A stretch of DNA of 64,000 nt from Stentor coeruleus (GCA_001970955.1 MPUH01000112.1:40872-104871), one strand, 5' to 3'. Positions 10,517-20,523 are shown, numbered from the stretch's first letter. Numbers and translations are program-made. The notes: generated from the sequence alone by a model not told the origin.

Positions 10517-10753
10517 ATGAATTCTAGAAATCGAGAAGTTAAAACCTTCAGTAACATTCCTGCAACAAGATCATCGATTAATAGATTAGAAACAGAAGTC
10601 AAGAAGCTCAGAAAAGAGCTTGACAATTTAATAGCTTTGAAGATATACAAGCCAGATGAAGTACGTAATACAGATACCCATGCCATTGAAGAACTTCGTC
10701 ATTTGATAGAGACAAAAGAATCAACTATTCTTCAGCTTAAACTTATGCTTTAA
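10517..10753 (+). CDS. Small coiled-coil protein, unknown function
   Basis: 78 residues, not recognised. Two amphipathic helices are likely: residues 20-45 (RLETEVKKLRKELDNLIALK) and 54-78 (HAIEELRHLIETKESTILQL), consistent with a short coiled coil. The start codon follows TATAATATATAA, as at other genes here. The G-rich 3' flank after the stop and C-rich 5' flank before the start fit the composition pattern of real plus-strand genes. Short length keeps confidence moderate. Confidence 0.5.
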   Translation: MNSRNREVKTFSNIPATRSSINRLETEVKKLRKELDNLIALKIYKPDEVRNTDTHAIEELRHLIETKESTILQLKLML

Positions 10754-11950
10754 CTTATAATGCTTATATAAAAATCTTTAAGCTTATAACAATTATGATG
10801 TTTTTCTTGATATTATAGATAAACTTTTTATAATAATTTTTTATTGTATAATGATATGGAATATAAAAGGTTTATTAGAGAATTTGACATGCTATTATAT
10901 AATCTTTAATAAATATAATGTTTATGATATTTTATTGGGGTATGCAATTTTTTTTATAGATGTAATGATATATTATATAGATTGAGATAGTGAGTTATGA
11001 TAACTGTCGATAATTATTTTAGAAAATTTGATGGAGTTATATTTTAAAAATATGTAGTTTAAGGTATGTTTAGAAATGAAGTAAAGTTAAGATGATTTTT
11101 TTAATACTTGAGAAAGTTGAAGTTTTAAGTTGATAAGTATGTATTTGATGGAATTTTTGTATAAATTTAAAATACTTAAAGAGAAAAATTATTATCGTCA
11201 AAGTTTCAATATTTTTTTTTAACTTTTTGACTTCTTGATATCAACTTTTACTATAATACTGATTTAAACAATATATTATATCTTATTTTTCTTTAATGTT
11301 AAATATAAAAATATACTATATCAATTACCCTAAAATTCATATTTTATAGCCATACTGCATTACCAAGTTCAACATATATCCTATTATCAACGAAATAATC
11401 TAGAATCATAAAGCAAATCTTAATAATCATTATATCGAATTACCTTAAGTCAGAATGGAATTATAAAAATTCAAAGTTAAAACTATCATCACCACATATA
11501 ATCCAAAAACTTTTTACTCCTATAATTCATATATAAATCACACTAAATCATAAACATGCCTAAAAAAAGTATTTATCTAACTATCATAAAAAACTAGACT
11601 TCACTAATCAATTCTAAAAAACACTTATTATTTATTATTCATTTTCACTTAACCTTAGATCGTTTATATTACTTTTTAAACATGGAAATTTTGTTATAAT
11701 ATTTATAACATATAATAAAATGTTATAATTTATCTATAGGAATATAAGCTTTAAGGTCATTTAATAATGATCAGAATCTTAAAAATCAATTTAAAGAAAA
11801 TTAGAAAGTAGTTCACATATTATTTTCAAATATTTATAATCAATTATCTTTAAAAGTTTTTCTGATACTAAATACTTATCTGAATTTAAGCATATATAAA
11901 AATATTATTTTTAGCAATGATAGAGACTTTTATACAATAAGATAATAAAT
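10754..11950. other. 1.2-kb intergenic region, no gene seen
   Basis: The left part (to about 11200) is T/G-rich with little C, and the right part is A/T/C-rich. The composition fits a 3' flank followed by a 5' flank between two plus-strand genes. I see no RNA gene or convincing open frame. Confidence 0.4.
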
Positions 11951-12556
11951 ATGTCATCTTGCAGAAAAACCTGGACTGAAGAAGTATCATAAATATAGGA
12001 AGATGAAATGTTAAAAGAATTTGTAATCGAATTAGGTGAAACTCGTTGGGGGTTGATAGCTAAAATGATTGAAAGCCGTTTAAACAAAAAAAGTAAAACT
12101 GGTAAACAATGTAGAGAGAGATGGCATAATCATATAAACCCTATTATCAGCAAAAACAGCTGGACTACAAATGAAAAAAATAAGATTTTAGAACTTCATG
12201 ATATTTATGGTAACCAGTGGTCAAAAATAGCACAACATCTTAAAGGTCGTACCGACAATGCAGTTAAGAACTTTTACTATAGCAATCTAAGAAAACAATC
12301 ACGAATATCTGCTAAAATGAAATCTGAGAATAGAAAGAAAACTTATAGAACAAAACTAAGAATTGCAAAAGAATGTCAAAAAAACAAAGATAAAAATGAT
12401 ATATATGAAGATAAAAGTTATGAAGATTCTCTTGAAATCGATGCTCCAAAGATTCTTTATTCTATGTCCGAGCCTGAATTAAAAATCAAACAATGGAATG
12501 AAGAGAAAATTCATAATTCAAGACAAAGAACTGAAACCGAAAGTATTTTATATTAA
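11951..12556 (+). CDS. Two-repeat Myb-like DNA-binding protein (2 exons)
   Basis: Exon 1 is 11951-11983 (MSSCRKTWTEE) and exon 2 is 11999-12556, giving 196 residues. Splicing the 15-nt intron completes the first Myb repeat: TWTEEEDEMLKEFV...RWGLIAKMI...GKQCRERWHNHI. The second repeat is SWTTNEKNKILELHDIYGNQWSKIAQHLKGRTDNAVKNFYYSNL. The recognition-helix signatures 'KQCRERW.N.' and 'GRTDNAVKNF' are classic R2R3 Myb. The C-terminal ~90 residues are basic then acidic, without a recognised domain. It is probably a nuclear transcription regulator, c-Myb/CDC5-like in fold; targets cannot be told from sequence. Starting at the internal ATG at 12008 would cut off the first Trp of repeat 1. Confidence 0.85.
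11984..11998 (+). other. 15-nt spliceosomal intron (Myb gene)
   Basis: gtatcataaatatag, phase 0. It contains in-frame TAA if retained. Removal restores the conserved WTEEED start of the first Myb repeat. Confidence 0.88.
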
Positions 12557-13246
12557 TCAGATTGTGTTGATATGGAGATTTAATTTATATATTTTATTGT
12601 TAATAGGCAATTTTCTTAAGAGATTTATTAACTTTTTTTAGGGAATAGAAATAGAGGGTAATAAGTATTCAATTTGTTAGAAAAAGAATGAAATTATATG
12701 AGATGTTGAGTATAAAATAGAGATATAAAAATAGTATCAAGATTTTGGTTTAGGAAAAATCATAGAGTTTTTGTAAACTAGATAATAAAATAAGCTGATT
12801 TCTTAAATGTATTACAAGGTAATAATCATATCAGTAAAAATAATCAAATAAAATACTTAATTTAACATAAAAAAAAAATATCATCTAAAAATTGATTATC
12901 CACCCAAAATTATCTTTTATACTTATTCAAAAATCTATTCAATCAGCATATACCTAATCTCTATTCCCATTTTTATACAAAATTTTATTAAAACAACCAT
13001 AATTTCAATATTCCCCAATTCTACATGGTTAATCTATATCATTCTCCACTAAAACTATCTTCCAAGCATTCTCTTAAGCCATAACTCCTTACTAAAAACC
13101 AAAACAATCATAACAAATTCAAAGCTTTTCCTCTAAAGATTTTTTTTTTCACAAACAAAATCCTATCATAAAAATAAAGCCCATGGCAAAAACCTCATCG
13201 GCCACATAAAATCCAAAGCTCAAAGGTATAAATTCATAATATTTAA
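12557..13246. other. Intergenic region, no gene seen
   Basis: G-rich 3' flank of the Myb gene to about 12830, then C-rich 5' flank of the next gene. No RNA gene or motif is recognised. Confidence 0.4.
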
Positions 13247-14266
13247 ATGGAAAACGCACCTGTAACGGGGAATTTCAAAGGAATCCAATACCCATCAACA
13301 AGACTCCTGCAGCTAATCCTCACAAGTCGAAAGCCAATTCTAGCTATGAGTAGTTCAAAAAGTCCATCAAAACACAATTTAGATTCATCAAAATGTGACC
13401 TTTCTCTAGTTTGTATATCCCGAAATGATGATCGACTAAGGCCCCATCAAGATTATCGTAAAAGATTTAATAGTCTAAGCACATTACCTATAATTTCCGC
13501 ATCTTCTTGGTGTGTTATGGACTCAAATTCCTCTCACTGGATTAGTGGGCACAACGATACAGATCTTCGAGAAATTGCAAGTCTAACTAAAATCATGACC
13601 CTAATAGTCTGTCTTGATCTTATTAAAACCTCATCAATTCTCTCATTTAATACCCAAGTAAAAATCTCATATCGTGCTTCTAAAATGATAGGAACTTCAG
13701 CTTTTCTCCGTCCAGGTGATAAAATTACTATAAGAAATTTATTATATGCACTTATGCTTCCTTCTGGAAACGATGCAGCTTGGGCTTTAGCAGAGTTTTT
13801 CGGTATAAAATTATCACCTAGTTCAATCAAACCAGTACGACATTTTGTAGCTGAAATGAATAAAAAAGCTAGAGAAATGAATTTGGTATTGACTAACTTT
13901 GAAAATCCTCATGGGCTTATGTATAAAAAAAACATATCTTGTGCTAGAGATGTTGCTAAAATGGCAAGTTGTGGTTTAAAAGATGAGGATTTTAGGATGA
14001 TTGTTGATACGAAAAGTTTTACAGCGGAGATTTTAGGTCAAGATGGAGTTATTAGGTTTCAGAATTGGGAAAATACTAATAAACTACTTGGATCTGGGTT
14101 TTGTGGAGTGAAAACTGGGATTACGGATAATGCAGGACCATGTTTGTGTGTGGCTGTGAGAAAAAGTAACCCGATTGTTATTGTGTTACTTAATTCTAGA
14201 TCAATGGAAGATAGGTGGGTTGAAGCAAAAAAACTTTCAGATTGGGCAAGTAGTAGGTATTATTAA
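13247..14266 (+). CDS. Peptidase S11 / D-Ala-D-Ala carboxypeptidase-like serine hydrolase
   Basis: 339 residues with all three motifs of the S11 penicillin-binding-protein family in order: SLTK (Ser112-Lys115, nucleophile and base), SGN (Ser173-Asn175) and KTG (Lys289-Gly291). Between them are 'LRPGDKITIRNLLYALMLPSGNDAA' and 'FENPHGL', typical of DacA-like enzymes. In bacteria these trim peptidoglycan peptides; a ciliate makes no peptidoglycan, so the substrate may be food-bacterium wall fragments or an unrelated peptide. There is no clear signal peptide; a ~80-residue N-terminal extension rich in Ser and Lys replaces it. Codon use looks like the neighbours, so any transfer from bacteria is old. 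The acyl-enzyme family is certain, the biological role is not. Confidence 0.85.
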   Translation: MENAPVTGNFKGIQYPSTRLLQLILTSRKPILAMSSSKSPSKHNLDSSKCDLSLVCISRNDDRLRPHQDYRKRFNSLSTLPIISASSWCVMDSNSSHWISGHNDTDLREIASLTKIMTLIVCLDLIKTSSILSFNTQVKISYRASKMIGTSAFLRPGDKITIRNLLYALMLPSGNDAAWALAEFFGIKLSPSSIKPVRHFVAEMNKKAREMNLVLTNFENPHGLMYKKNISCARDVAKMASCGLKDEDFRMIVDTKSFTAEILGQDGVIRFQNWENTNKLLGSGFCGVKTGITDNAGPCLCVAVRKSNPIVIVLLNSRSMEDRWVEAKKLSDWASSRYY

Positions 14267-14489
14267 TGTAATAAATAATGTATGAAAAATTATATGGGAA
14301 AAAGAATTATTTGGGTGTAAAAGATAGGGTTTTTTTACTAGAAAATTTTTTTTTTTTTATGAAGAGTTTATATGTTTTGTAGAGAATAGGCTTATAGGAT
14401 TTTAAAGAAGGTTTAATTTTGGATTTTTTTTTTTTCAAGGATTATTGATAGAGATAGGCATTTATAGTTAAGTTAGATGAAAAGCTCAA

Positions 14490-14561
14490 GGCCGTTTGGT
14501 CTAGGGGTATGATTCTCGCTTAGGGTGCGAGAGGTCCCGGGTTCAATTCCCGGAACGGCCC
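14490..14561 (+). tRNA. tRNA-Pro (anticodon AGG)
   Basis: 72 nt with a full cloverleaf. Acceptor GGCCGTT pairs with AACGGCC (14554-14560). The anticodon stem CTCGC/GCGAG encloses the loop TTAGGGT with AGG at 14522-14524. The T arm has GGTTCAATTCC. There is no intron, and a T run follows as expected for Pol III termination. Confidence 0.95.
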
Positions 14562-14569
14562 ATTTTTTT
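14562..14569 (+). terminator. Pol III terminator after tRNA-Pro
   Basis: CA followed by a run of T directly after the tRNA. Pol III terminates at such T runs. Confidence 0.6.
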
Positions 14570-14614
14570 TATCTCTGCTCGGTACTGGCCAGCTTGGCAT
14601 ATTATGTTTATTAT

Positions 14615-15931
14615 ATGGAAGATATTGTATTAAATCTTGTTATTTCGAGTACTTTGGATATGAAGAAAGATCTTTCTGATAGAATTTGGAGAAAGACTCA
14701 AGGTAGTAGCTTTACTGAAAGTTTTACTGAGATGTCTTTAGGAAACTTGAATTCTGTTAGGATTAATGTTGTACCAAAAACGTATTTAAAGCTTTTGGAA
14801 CAGGTGGAGATGAGATTTCAAGATTATTTTATAAATGCTATAGCTTATGAAGTTATTGATAAGGGTTTTGTGTATATTGTTGAAGATGAGGATTTGGAAA
14901 AAGCTTATGTTATTGGATGTAAGGCTCATGGAGCTTTACAGTTGTATATTTCAGCTAGTAAGAAAATCAACAAAAATCCATATGAGAAAATTAATAATTT
15001 AGACAGCACAATCTTTGAAAATCCTCCTGATGTCATCAATGAAAAATATTTAGTTCCTTGTTATAAATGTTCTTCACATAATAAAAACTGCTTAAAATGC
15101 TATGGTTCGGGAGTTCTAAATGTATATGAAAACCCTAAACTTTTAGCTATCCATACTATAATAAAAGCTGAAATTAAAAACTACATGCCAAAATTTTATA
15201 ATCAGCAACTTCAACAAAACTCTACAATAATCCACAAAAATATCAACTGCAATAACTGTGGTATAATTCCAATAATAGGCAATCGGTACAAATGCTCTAT
15301 TTGTCGTAATTACGATTTTTGCCAAGTATGTGAAAAAACAACCCCACACAATCATCCATTCATAAAAATACCCACCCCAGAACTCACCCCAAAAGTTATC
15401 ATCTGTGCTGTAGATGATTCTAAAAAAAAATATTTCAAGCCTAAAACTTCACAACCAAAAACTTCATCACGGCTTTTATGTCGATTTGTCCGTGATATTC
15501 AAGGTAGTGATAATGATATCCATTTACCTGGGGTAAATTTTACAAAAACTTGGAGACTTAGAAATGATGGTTATACATCATGGCCAATAAAATGTAAGCT
15601 TGTTTTTAATAATGGGGATTTTGGAGGAAATTTTATTTATCTTCCTTGCTTAAAACCTGGTGAAGAAAGTGATGTTAGTGTTGTTTGTAAAAGTCCAGAT
15701 AAAGATGGAAGATATTATTCTTATTGGAGAGCTGTTGATCCTAATGGTAATCGATTTGGACAAAAACTTGCTATTATTATTAATGTGCAAAGAATAGATG
15801 AAGGAAAAGATGATGATTTGAGCACTTTAGTGGAGATTTTTAATAACCCTGAACTTGTTAAAATGGCGTATGAGAAAGCTGGGAAGTGTCCTCAGAAAGC
15901 TGCGGAGATGCTGCTGAGTGGAAGTTTATAG
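14615..15931 (+). CDS. NBR1-like selective autophagy receptor (PB1-like, ZZ zinc finger, NBR1/FW domain)
   Basis: 438 residues from the Met at 14615; the longer open frame runs back into the tRNA and cannot be the start. Residues ~45-112 resemble a PB1 domain, ending FVYIVEDEDLEKAYVIG...LQLYI. Residues 208-250 are a clear ZZ zinc finger (C212, C215, C227, C230, C236, C239, H245, H247). Residues ~288-392 are the four-tryptophan NBR1 domain (FTKTWRLRNDGYTSWP..., LKPGEESDVSV, GRYYSYWRAVDPNG). The C-terminal ~35 residues (NNPELVKMAYEKAGKCPQKAAEMLLSG) could be a UBA-like helix bundle. This is the domain order of NBR1, which links ubiquitinated cargo to autophagosomes. Unusual is an extra CxxC...CxxC knuckle at 149-162 between PB1 and ZZ. 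No LC3-interacting motif was assigned. Confidence 0.82.
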   Translation: MEDIVLNLVISSTLDMKKDLSDRIWRKTQGSSFTESFTEMSLGNLNSVRINVVPKTYLKLLEQVEMRFQDYFINAIAYEVIDKGFVYIVEDEDLEKAYVIGCKAHGALQLYISASKKINKNPYEKINNLDSTIFENPPDVINEKYLVPCYKCSSHNKNCLKCYGSGVLNVYENPKLLAIHTIIKAEIKNYMPKFYNQQLQQNSTIIHKNINCNNCGIIPIIGNRYKCSICRNYDFCQVCEKTTPHNHPFIKIPTPELTPKVIICAVDDSKKKYFKPKTSQPKTSSRLLCRFVRDIQGSDNDIHLPGVNFTKTWRLRNDGYTSWPIKCKLVFNNGDFGGNFIYLPCLKPGEESDVSVVCKSPDKDGRYYSYWRAVDPNGNRFGQKLAIIINVQRIDEGKDDDLSTLVEIFNNPELVKMAYEKAGKCPQKAAEMLLSGSL

Positions 15932-17365
15932 TAATAATTAGGTATTTGCTTTTATGTGATTTTATTAATATTTAGCTTTTATGTGTTAAGTTAAAGGATA
16001 TTTTTAGGAAGGGATGAATTTTTAGGTAGGGGAAATAATGTTGGGTATAGGATAATATATAAATATAAAGGATTTTTTTTGAATGAAATTATTTTGGTTG
16101 AAGAAACAAGGTGATATGAAGTTAGTGTAGTGATTTAAGTAAAATCTATAATTGGCATTATCATAAGTTTATTGTGTGTAATGATATTTTTAGAATAATT
16201 TTAATAAAAAAGCTATAAGAAGAATTTGCAATATCAAAGCATGATGAATTTATTACTGATGTAAATACTTTTTAAATATCACTTTTGTTTTATAATACAT
16301 ATAAAAACACAAAATATATCCTCCTCATTCTCAAATCTAAACCTAAATGCTATCTAAATAACTAACCTATCTTATCAAACCACTTCTATATAATAATCAA
16401 CAACAATAAAAAAAATGCCTACTCAAGGATTTACAATATGCATATAAACTATCTCTAAAATTCATTTAATCATCCGCTCAAGCATCAAAAATTAAAAATT
16501 CAACTTTTCATATCATACATTATTTTAAAATTCTAATCATCTAAACTTAAAACTATTTAACCTTATCCTTTAAAACATATCCTATTTATTAACTTCATAC
16601 AACTCAACCCTAAATCTCCTATACCCTCTTATCATCAAATATAAAATCCATCAACTTCGCCATAATCCCAAACTACCATATTAGTAAAAAACCTATTTAT
16701 ATATAAATTCTTATCCCTTGGAGAAATTATTACACCTACTCACAAGCATGAAATAAAGTTACATGATTAAAAAAATCCGTATTGAAATGATAAACTCTAA
16801 TCCTATACCCCAATTTTTATAATATCAACTAGCACTTTAACACTCTTAAACATCAGAAAATTATAATTTTACTGATCATCCGATTAAAAGGAAAAATTTA
16901 TATTATTTCATGTTGTTGTAGAGTAAAAGTTTTAGTCGATATTTTGAATATTCCTAAACCTAAGATTAAGTTCTATGAATTTATTATCTAAATCAATAAA
17001 CTCTTATAAATATTTTTATTACAAACAATACTAGTTCTATACAAAATATTATAATTTATATCCTTTTAAGGTTTAAAAACTCTAATAGTTTTTTAGCTGC
17101 ACTATTTTTTCTGTGTTATTCGCCATTACCTAATTGCTCACGTCGAATATAGCAATGGCTANGCAATACTAGTTCTATACAAAATATTATAATTTATATC
17201 CTTTTAAGGTTTAAAAACTCTAATAGTTTTTTAGTTGCACTATTTTTTCTGTGTTATTCGCCATTACCTAATTGCTCACGTCGAATATAGCAATGGCTAT
17301 AAATATATAAATGTACCCTGAAGCTTTAGTAATAGTGGCGATGTTTGTTATANATAAATATATAA
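15932..17365. other. 1.4-kb intergenic region with two assembly joins
   Basis: G-rich 3' flank to about 16200, then C-rich 5'-type flank. Two N positions (17162 and 17353), each with flanking duplicates, fall at its right end. No gene is seen. Confidence 0.4.
17026..17299. repeat. 136-bp direct duplication around a single N (scaffold join)
   Basis: Copies at 17026-17161 and 17164-17299, with N at 17162. I see one mismatch (C17097 versus T17235), so the two contig ends may come from different haplotypes or copies. Confidence 0.85.
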
Positions 17366-17407
17366 ATGTACCCTGAAGCTTTAGTAATAGTGGCGATGTT
17401 TGTTATA
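17299..17407. repeat. 54-bp direct duplication around a single N (scaffold join)
   Basis: Copies at 17299-17352 and 17354-17407, with N at 17353. The segment contains the start of the two-helix membrane protein gene, so its first codons appear twice. Confidence 0.85.
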
Positions 17408-17590
17408 TGCTATCCTTTCTTCAATCCTAACGAGTATCATCCAATTATTTACTTCGGACAACTAGGTTTGATTGTTTTTGGATACATCTACTACCTTAAG
17501 AAAAGTTTTTACAAGCTAAAACGGACCTCACCTATTCACGAGTTCCAAGACGAAGAAGAGCAGGTATTAATTTCACATAAATCAGAATAG
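17366..17590 (+). CDS. Small two-helix membrane protein, unknown function
   Basis: 74 residues. Two hydrophobic segments, about 4-19 (ALVIVAMFVICYPFF) and 27-44 (IIYFGQLGLIVFGYIYYL), are joined by a short NPNEYHP turn and followed by a basic stretch and an acidic tail (QDEEEQV). It is probably a hairpin in a membrane with both ends on one side. The family is not recognised. The start follows ATAAATATATAA. The first 42 nt are duplicated across an assembly join. Its stop is only 11 nt before the start of the next gene. Confidence 0.55.
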   Translation: MYPEALVIVAMFVICYPFFNPNEYHPIIYFGQLGLIVFGYIYYLKKSFYKLKRTSPIHEFQDEEEQVLISHKSE

Positions 17591-17601
17591 TTAATATAAA
17601 A

Positions 17602-19515
17602 ATGTTGAATTCCCAAGACTATAGTGATGAAGCTCGAGGGTATAATTCTCATCATATAAGTCGTGCATTATCTCCAATGATAAGTGGACTTAGACCAGTA
17701 CCTAGACTAGCAGATCCAATATCATCTTCATACCTTTTACCTAAAGATAATGAAAAAATCAACATCCCAGATTTCATAAATTCTATACAAAACCAGTTAA
17801 AAAGATTAACCCCAACCTTTTCTTTTCAATATGCTACAGACTCTCCTTTGTCCCAAGCTATAAATTTTCTTACACAAGCTATAGACCATATATTAGCTGA
17901 ACGGGATATAGACCCTAAATCTTTCATAGAACAAAATGATGAGTTTTTCGACTATCAACAAAGTCGGCGTTTTAAAGAAGAAGCTGAAAAAGCTAAAGAA
18001 ACAACTAAAGCTTTAGGTCGATATGAGCAGTTACTTAAGAAAAAAGAAGAAAAACTTAAAGAAGAAAAATCAAAGATCCAAAACGATAAAAATAAACTGA
18101 AAAATAGAGAAGAACAACTTCAGGCTGGATTTAATGATTTAGATTATAGAGAAAAAAACTTTATAGAAAACAAAAGGTTTGACCAAGAAAAAATAAAATT
18201 AGATAAAGAAGATGCTGAAAGGAAACTTAATGAAGCTAAAGATATGAAAGAAAAAGTTGAAAGGAAAATCGATGAATCGACAAAGCATTTGAGATATGAA
18301 AAAGAAAGCCTGATGCAGTTAGAAAACTGTTTAAATCAAACAAAACAAGCTTTAGCTATAGACCAAAAACGTATAACTCAAGATAAATTGGAGATTGAGA
18401 AAGAGAAATGGAAACTTGAGCAAAGGGCGAGGAAATTAGAGGAACAGGAAATATTATTGAATGTAAAAATAGAACATATGGACCAAGAAAAGCAGGTTTT
18501 TGAATCAGAAAAAGTAGGTTTGTTATCTTTGAGAAAGGAAATGGAAGAGGAACGTAATGATATGATGATATTTAAAGGACAGATGATGGGTTATGATAGA
18601 GATTCAAGGATGTCGAGAAAAAGTCCATTAGATGATTTTCCTAATACAGAAGGGCGTTTTGAGACTTTAGGTCAAGAATATGAAGCTAAGTTTTTAGAGC
18701 TGGAAGAACGCGAGATTGAAATAGAACAAGCTTATAAAGATCTTAATGACCAAATGGGAAAATGCAATAAAGAACTTGAAGAAAGGGAGTCAGCTTTAGA
18801 TGAAAGGGAATTTTATATAGAAAAACAAGAAAAAGATTTTAAAAAAACCTTTGAGAATCTTAAATCTATTGAAATAAGTCTTGCTGAGTCTAAAATCCAA
18901 GTTGAAGATTTAAGAACTTTCACAATCCCTGAACTTGAAAACCAATCAGAAACCTTAGGCAAACTTATACAAGAACTTAAAAATCAGAAATTTGAACTTG
19001 AAAACCTTGTTGAAAAAATGCAAAATAAAGTTTCGTCGGTTTGGGGATCACCAAATTTAAGCGATACTTCTGAACAGTTAAGTTTTTGTAATGATAAAAA
19101 CTCACCAAATCCTCAGTTAAATCAAGAAATTATATATATTGCTACAGAACTTGAGGATAAACTTTTGGCTATTAGAAATAGAGAATTAGAACTTGATCAT
19201 GCTCAGGAACTTTTGCAAAATGATAGGGAAAATTTAGCTCAAGCTGCTGAGTATATTAAAATATCACATGTTGAAGTTGAAGAAAAAAGAAAAAAACTTG
19301 AGGAAGACCTTGCTGAAGAAAAAGCTAAACTGACAAATCAATATCTTAAATTGGAATCGGGTATGAAACTTTTGTCTACGAAAGAATCAGAGATTTTTGC
19401 TTTTAAACGGAAACTTGATGAGAAACAGAAAATGCTTATGATAAAAGAAAAGGAGATAATGATGCGTGACAAGAATACCCATTCGCATAGTTCATCGATA
19501 ATCGAAGAGAACTAA
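17602..19515 (+). CDS. Long coiled-coil protein, paralogue of the gene at 26096-27877
   Basis: 637 residues. An N-terminal disordered ~50 residues is followed by a conserved block (about 53-95: FINSIQNQLKRL...FSFQYATDSPLSQAINFLTQAIDHIL) and then near-continuous coiled coil from about 115 to the end, rich in Glu, Lys, Gln and Leu. The block and the first coiled-coil stretch (YEQLLKKKEEKLKEEKSKI) match the minus-strand gene at 26096-27877. There is no membrane segment or catalytic motif. A structural or cytoskeletal role is likely but unproven; similarity to myosin tails would be compositional. The start lies 11 nt after the previous stop, so its promoter must lie inside that gene or the two are co-transcribed. 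Confidence 0.65.
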   Translation: MLNSQDYSDEARGYNSHHISRALSPMISGLRPVPRLADPISSSYLLPKDNEKINIPDFINSIQNQLKRLTPTFSFQYATDSPLSQAINFLTQAIDHILAERDIDPKSFIEQNDEFFDYQQSRRFKEEAEKAKETTKALGRYEQLLKKKEEKLKEEKSKIQNDKNKLKNREEQLQAGFNDLDYREKNFIENKRFDQEKIKLDKEDAERKLNEAKDMKEKVERKIDESTKHLRYEKESLMQLENCLNQTKQALAIDQKRITQDKLEIEKEKWKLEQRARKLEEQEILLNVKIEHMDQEKQVFESEKVGLLSLRKEMEEERNDMMIFKGQMMGYDRDSRMSRKSPLDDFPNTEGRFETLGQEYEAKFLELEEREIEIEQAYKDLNDQMGKCNKELEERESALDEREFYIEKQEKDFKKTFENLKSIEISLAESKIQVEDLRTFTIPELENQSETLGKLIQELKNQKFELENLVEKMQNKVSSVWGSPNLSDTSEQLSFCNDKNSPNPQLNQEIIYIATELEDKLLAIRNRELELDHAQELLQNDRENLAQAAEYIKISHVEVEEKRKKLEEDLAEEKAKLTNQYLKLESGMKLLSTKESEIFAFKRKLDEKQKMLMIKEKEIMMRDKNTHSHSSSIIEEN

Positions 19516-19639
19516 AATTATATTTTATATTCTTTATAACTTGATATATGCTATGATTGTGTGGATTAAAAGGAAAAAATATTCTCATTTTCTATTATTT
19601 TTATAACTTTTAATATACAAATCCATAAATATCAATATT

Positions 19640-19736
19640 CCTTATTGAAATTACTATACTATAATCCTTCTAACTAATAAACTATCCGCACCTTATTGAA
19701 ATTACTATACTATAATCCTTCTAACTAATAAACTAT
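19640..19736. repeat. 51-bp tandem duplication upstream of the proteasome gene
   Basis: A ~47-bp unit beginning CCTTATTGAAATTACTATAC starts at 19640 and again at 19691 (period 51). It lies 20-116 nt upstream of the start codon, so it may double a promoter element. No N is present, so it is not obviously a scaffold join. Confidence 0.75.
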
Positions 19737-19755
19737 TCTAATAAAGTTTATAAAA

Positions 19756-20523
19756 ATGAGTGGAGCTGGAACAGGATACGACTTATCCCCGACGACCTAT
19801 AATCCAGAAGGAAGGGTGTTCCAAGTGGACTATGCTATCAAAGCAACAGAAAATGGTGGGACGATAATTGGCTTGAAATGCAGAGATGGGATTTTGTTGG
19901 CAGGGGAGAAAAATGTTGTGTCTAGAATGATGATGGAAGGCAGTAATAAATACATTTTTGGTGTGACAAAAGAGATTGGAGCTGTGATTACTGGGGTCAT
20001 TCCTGATGGCAAATCAGTGATAACAAGAGCAAGACAAGAAGCTTCACAGTATAGTGAGTTTTATGGGCAACCGATAAAGCCTACAGTATTGGCAGATCGT
20101 GTGGCGCAGTATATGTACTTGTTTACTTTATATGGAGGGTTGAGACCATTTGGCTCTACAATTATGTTAGCTGGGAGATACCAGAATGAATATAGGCTAT
20201 TTATGCTAGACCCATCAGGGGCTATGTTTGAATATTACTCATGCACAGCTGGAAAAGGTAGTCAAGTTTGTAGGACTGAAATAGACAAGCTAAGACTTGA
20301 AGATATCACAGTACGAGATGCTGTTTATCATGTATGCCGAATGTAAGATATATTCAGGTTGATCAAAAGTAGAGAAGAAACCCGAGACAAAAGATATGAA
20401 ATTGATATGGGCTGGGTGAGTGAGGAATCTTTTGGGCTATTTGTCCCTGTTCCTACCGAATTCAGAAAAGAAATGGAAAACAAAGCCAAAGAAGATATTG
20501 AAAGAGAAGAACGTGGTGAGTAG
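19756..20523 (+). CDS. PSMA3: 20S proteasome subunit alpha7 (PSMA3-like), 2 exons
   Basis: Exon 1 is 19756-20342 and exon 2 is 20358-20523, giving 250 residues. The N-terminus MSGAGTGYDLSPTTYNPEGRVFQVDYAIKATENGGTIIGLKCRDG carries the alpha-subunit signature (YD...T.~pdGR~fQv~YA) in the alpha7/PSMA3 form 'GTGYDLS'. Then come GSNKYIFGV, ARQEASQY, LADRVAQYM, LYGGLRPFG and MLDPSG. After splicing the end reads DKRYEIDMGWVSEESFGLFVPVP with an acidic and basic tail, as in PSMA3. Alpha subunits form the outer rings of the 20S core and are not catalytic. Without the intron the protein stops early at CRM. It is convergent with the phosphatase gene, 41 nt apart. Confidence 0.9.
20343..20357 (+). other. 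15-nt spliceosomal intron (proteasome alpha7 gene)
   Basis: gtaagatatattcag, phase 2. Retention gives ATG-TAA. Removal continues the alpha7 sequence into LIKSREETRDKRYE, matching the known family end. Confidence 0.92.

Noticed and set aside
14525-14614. N-terminal extension of the NBR1-like frame
   Set aside because: Begins inside the tRNA-Pro gene; the Met at 14615 is the credible start.
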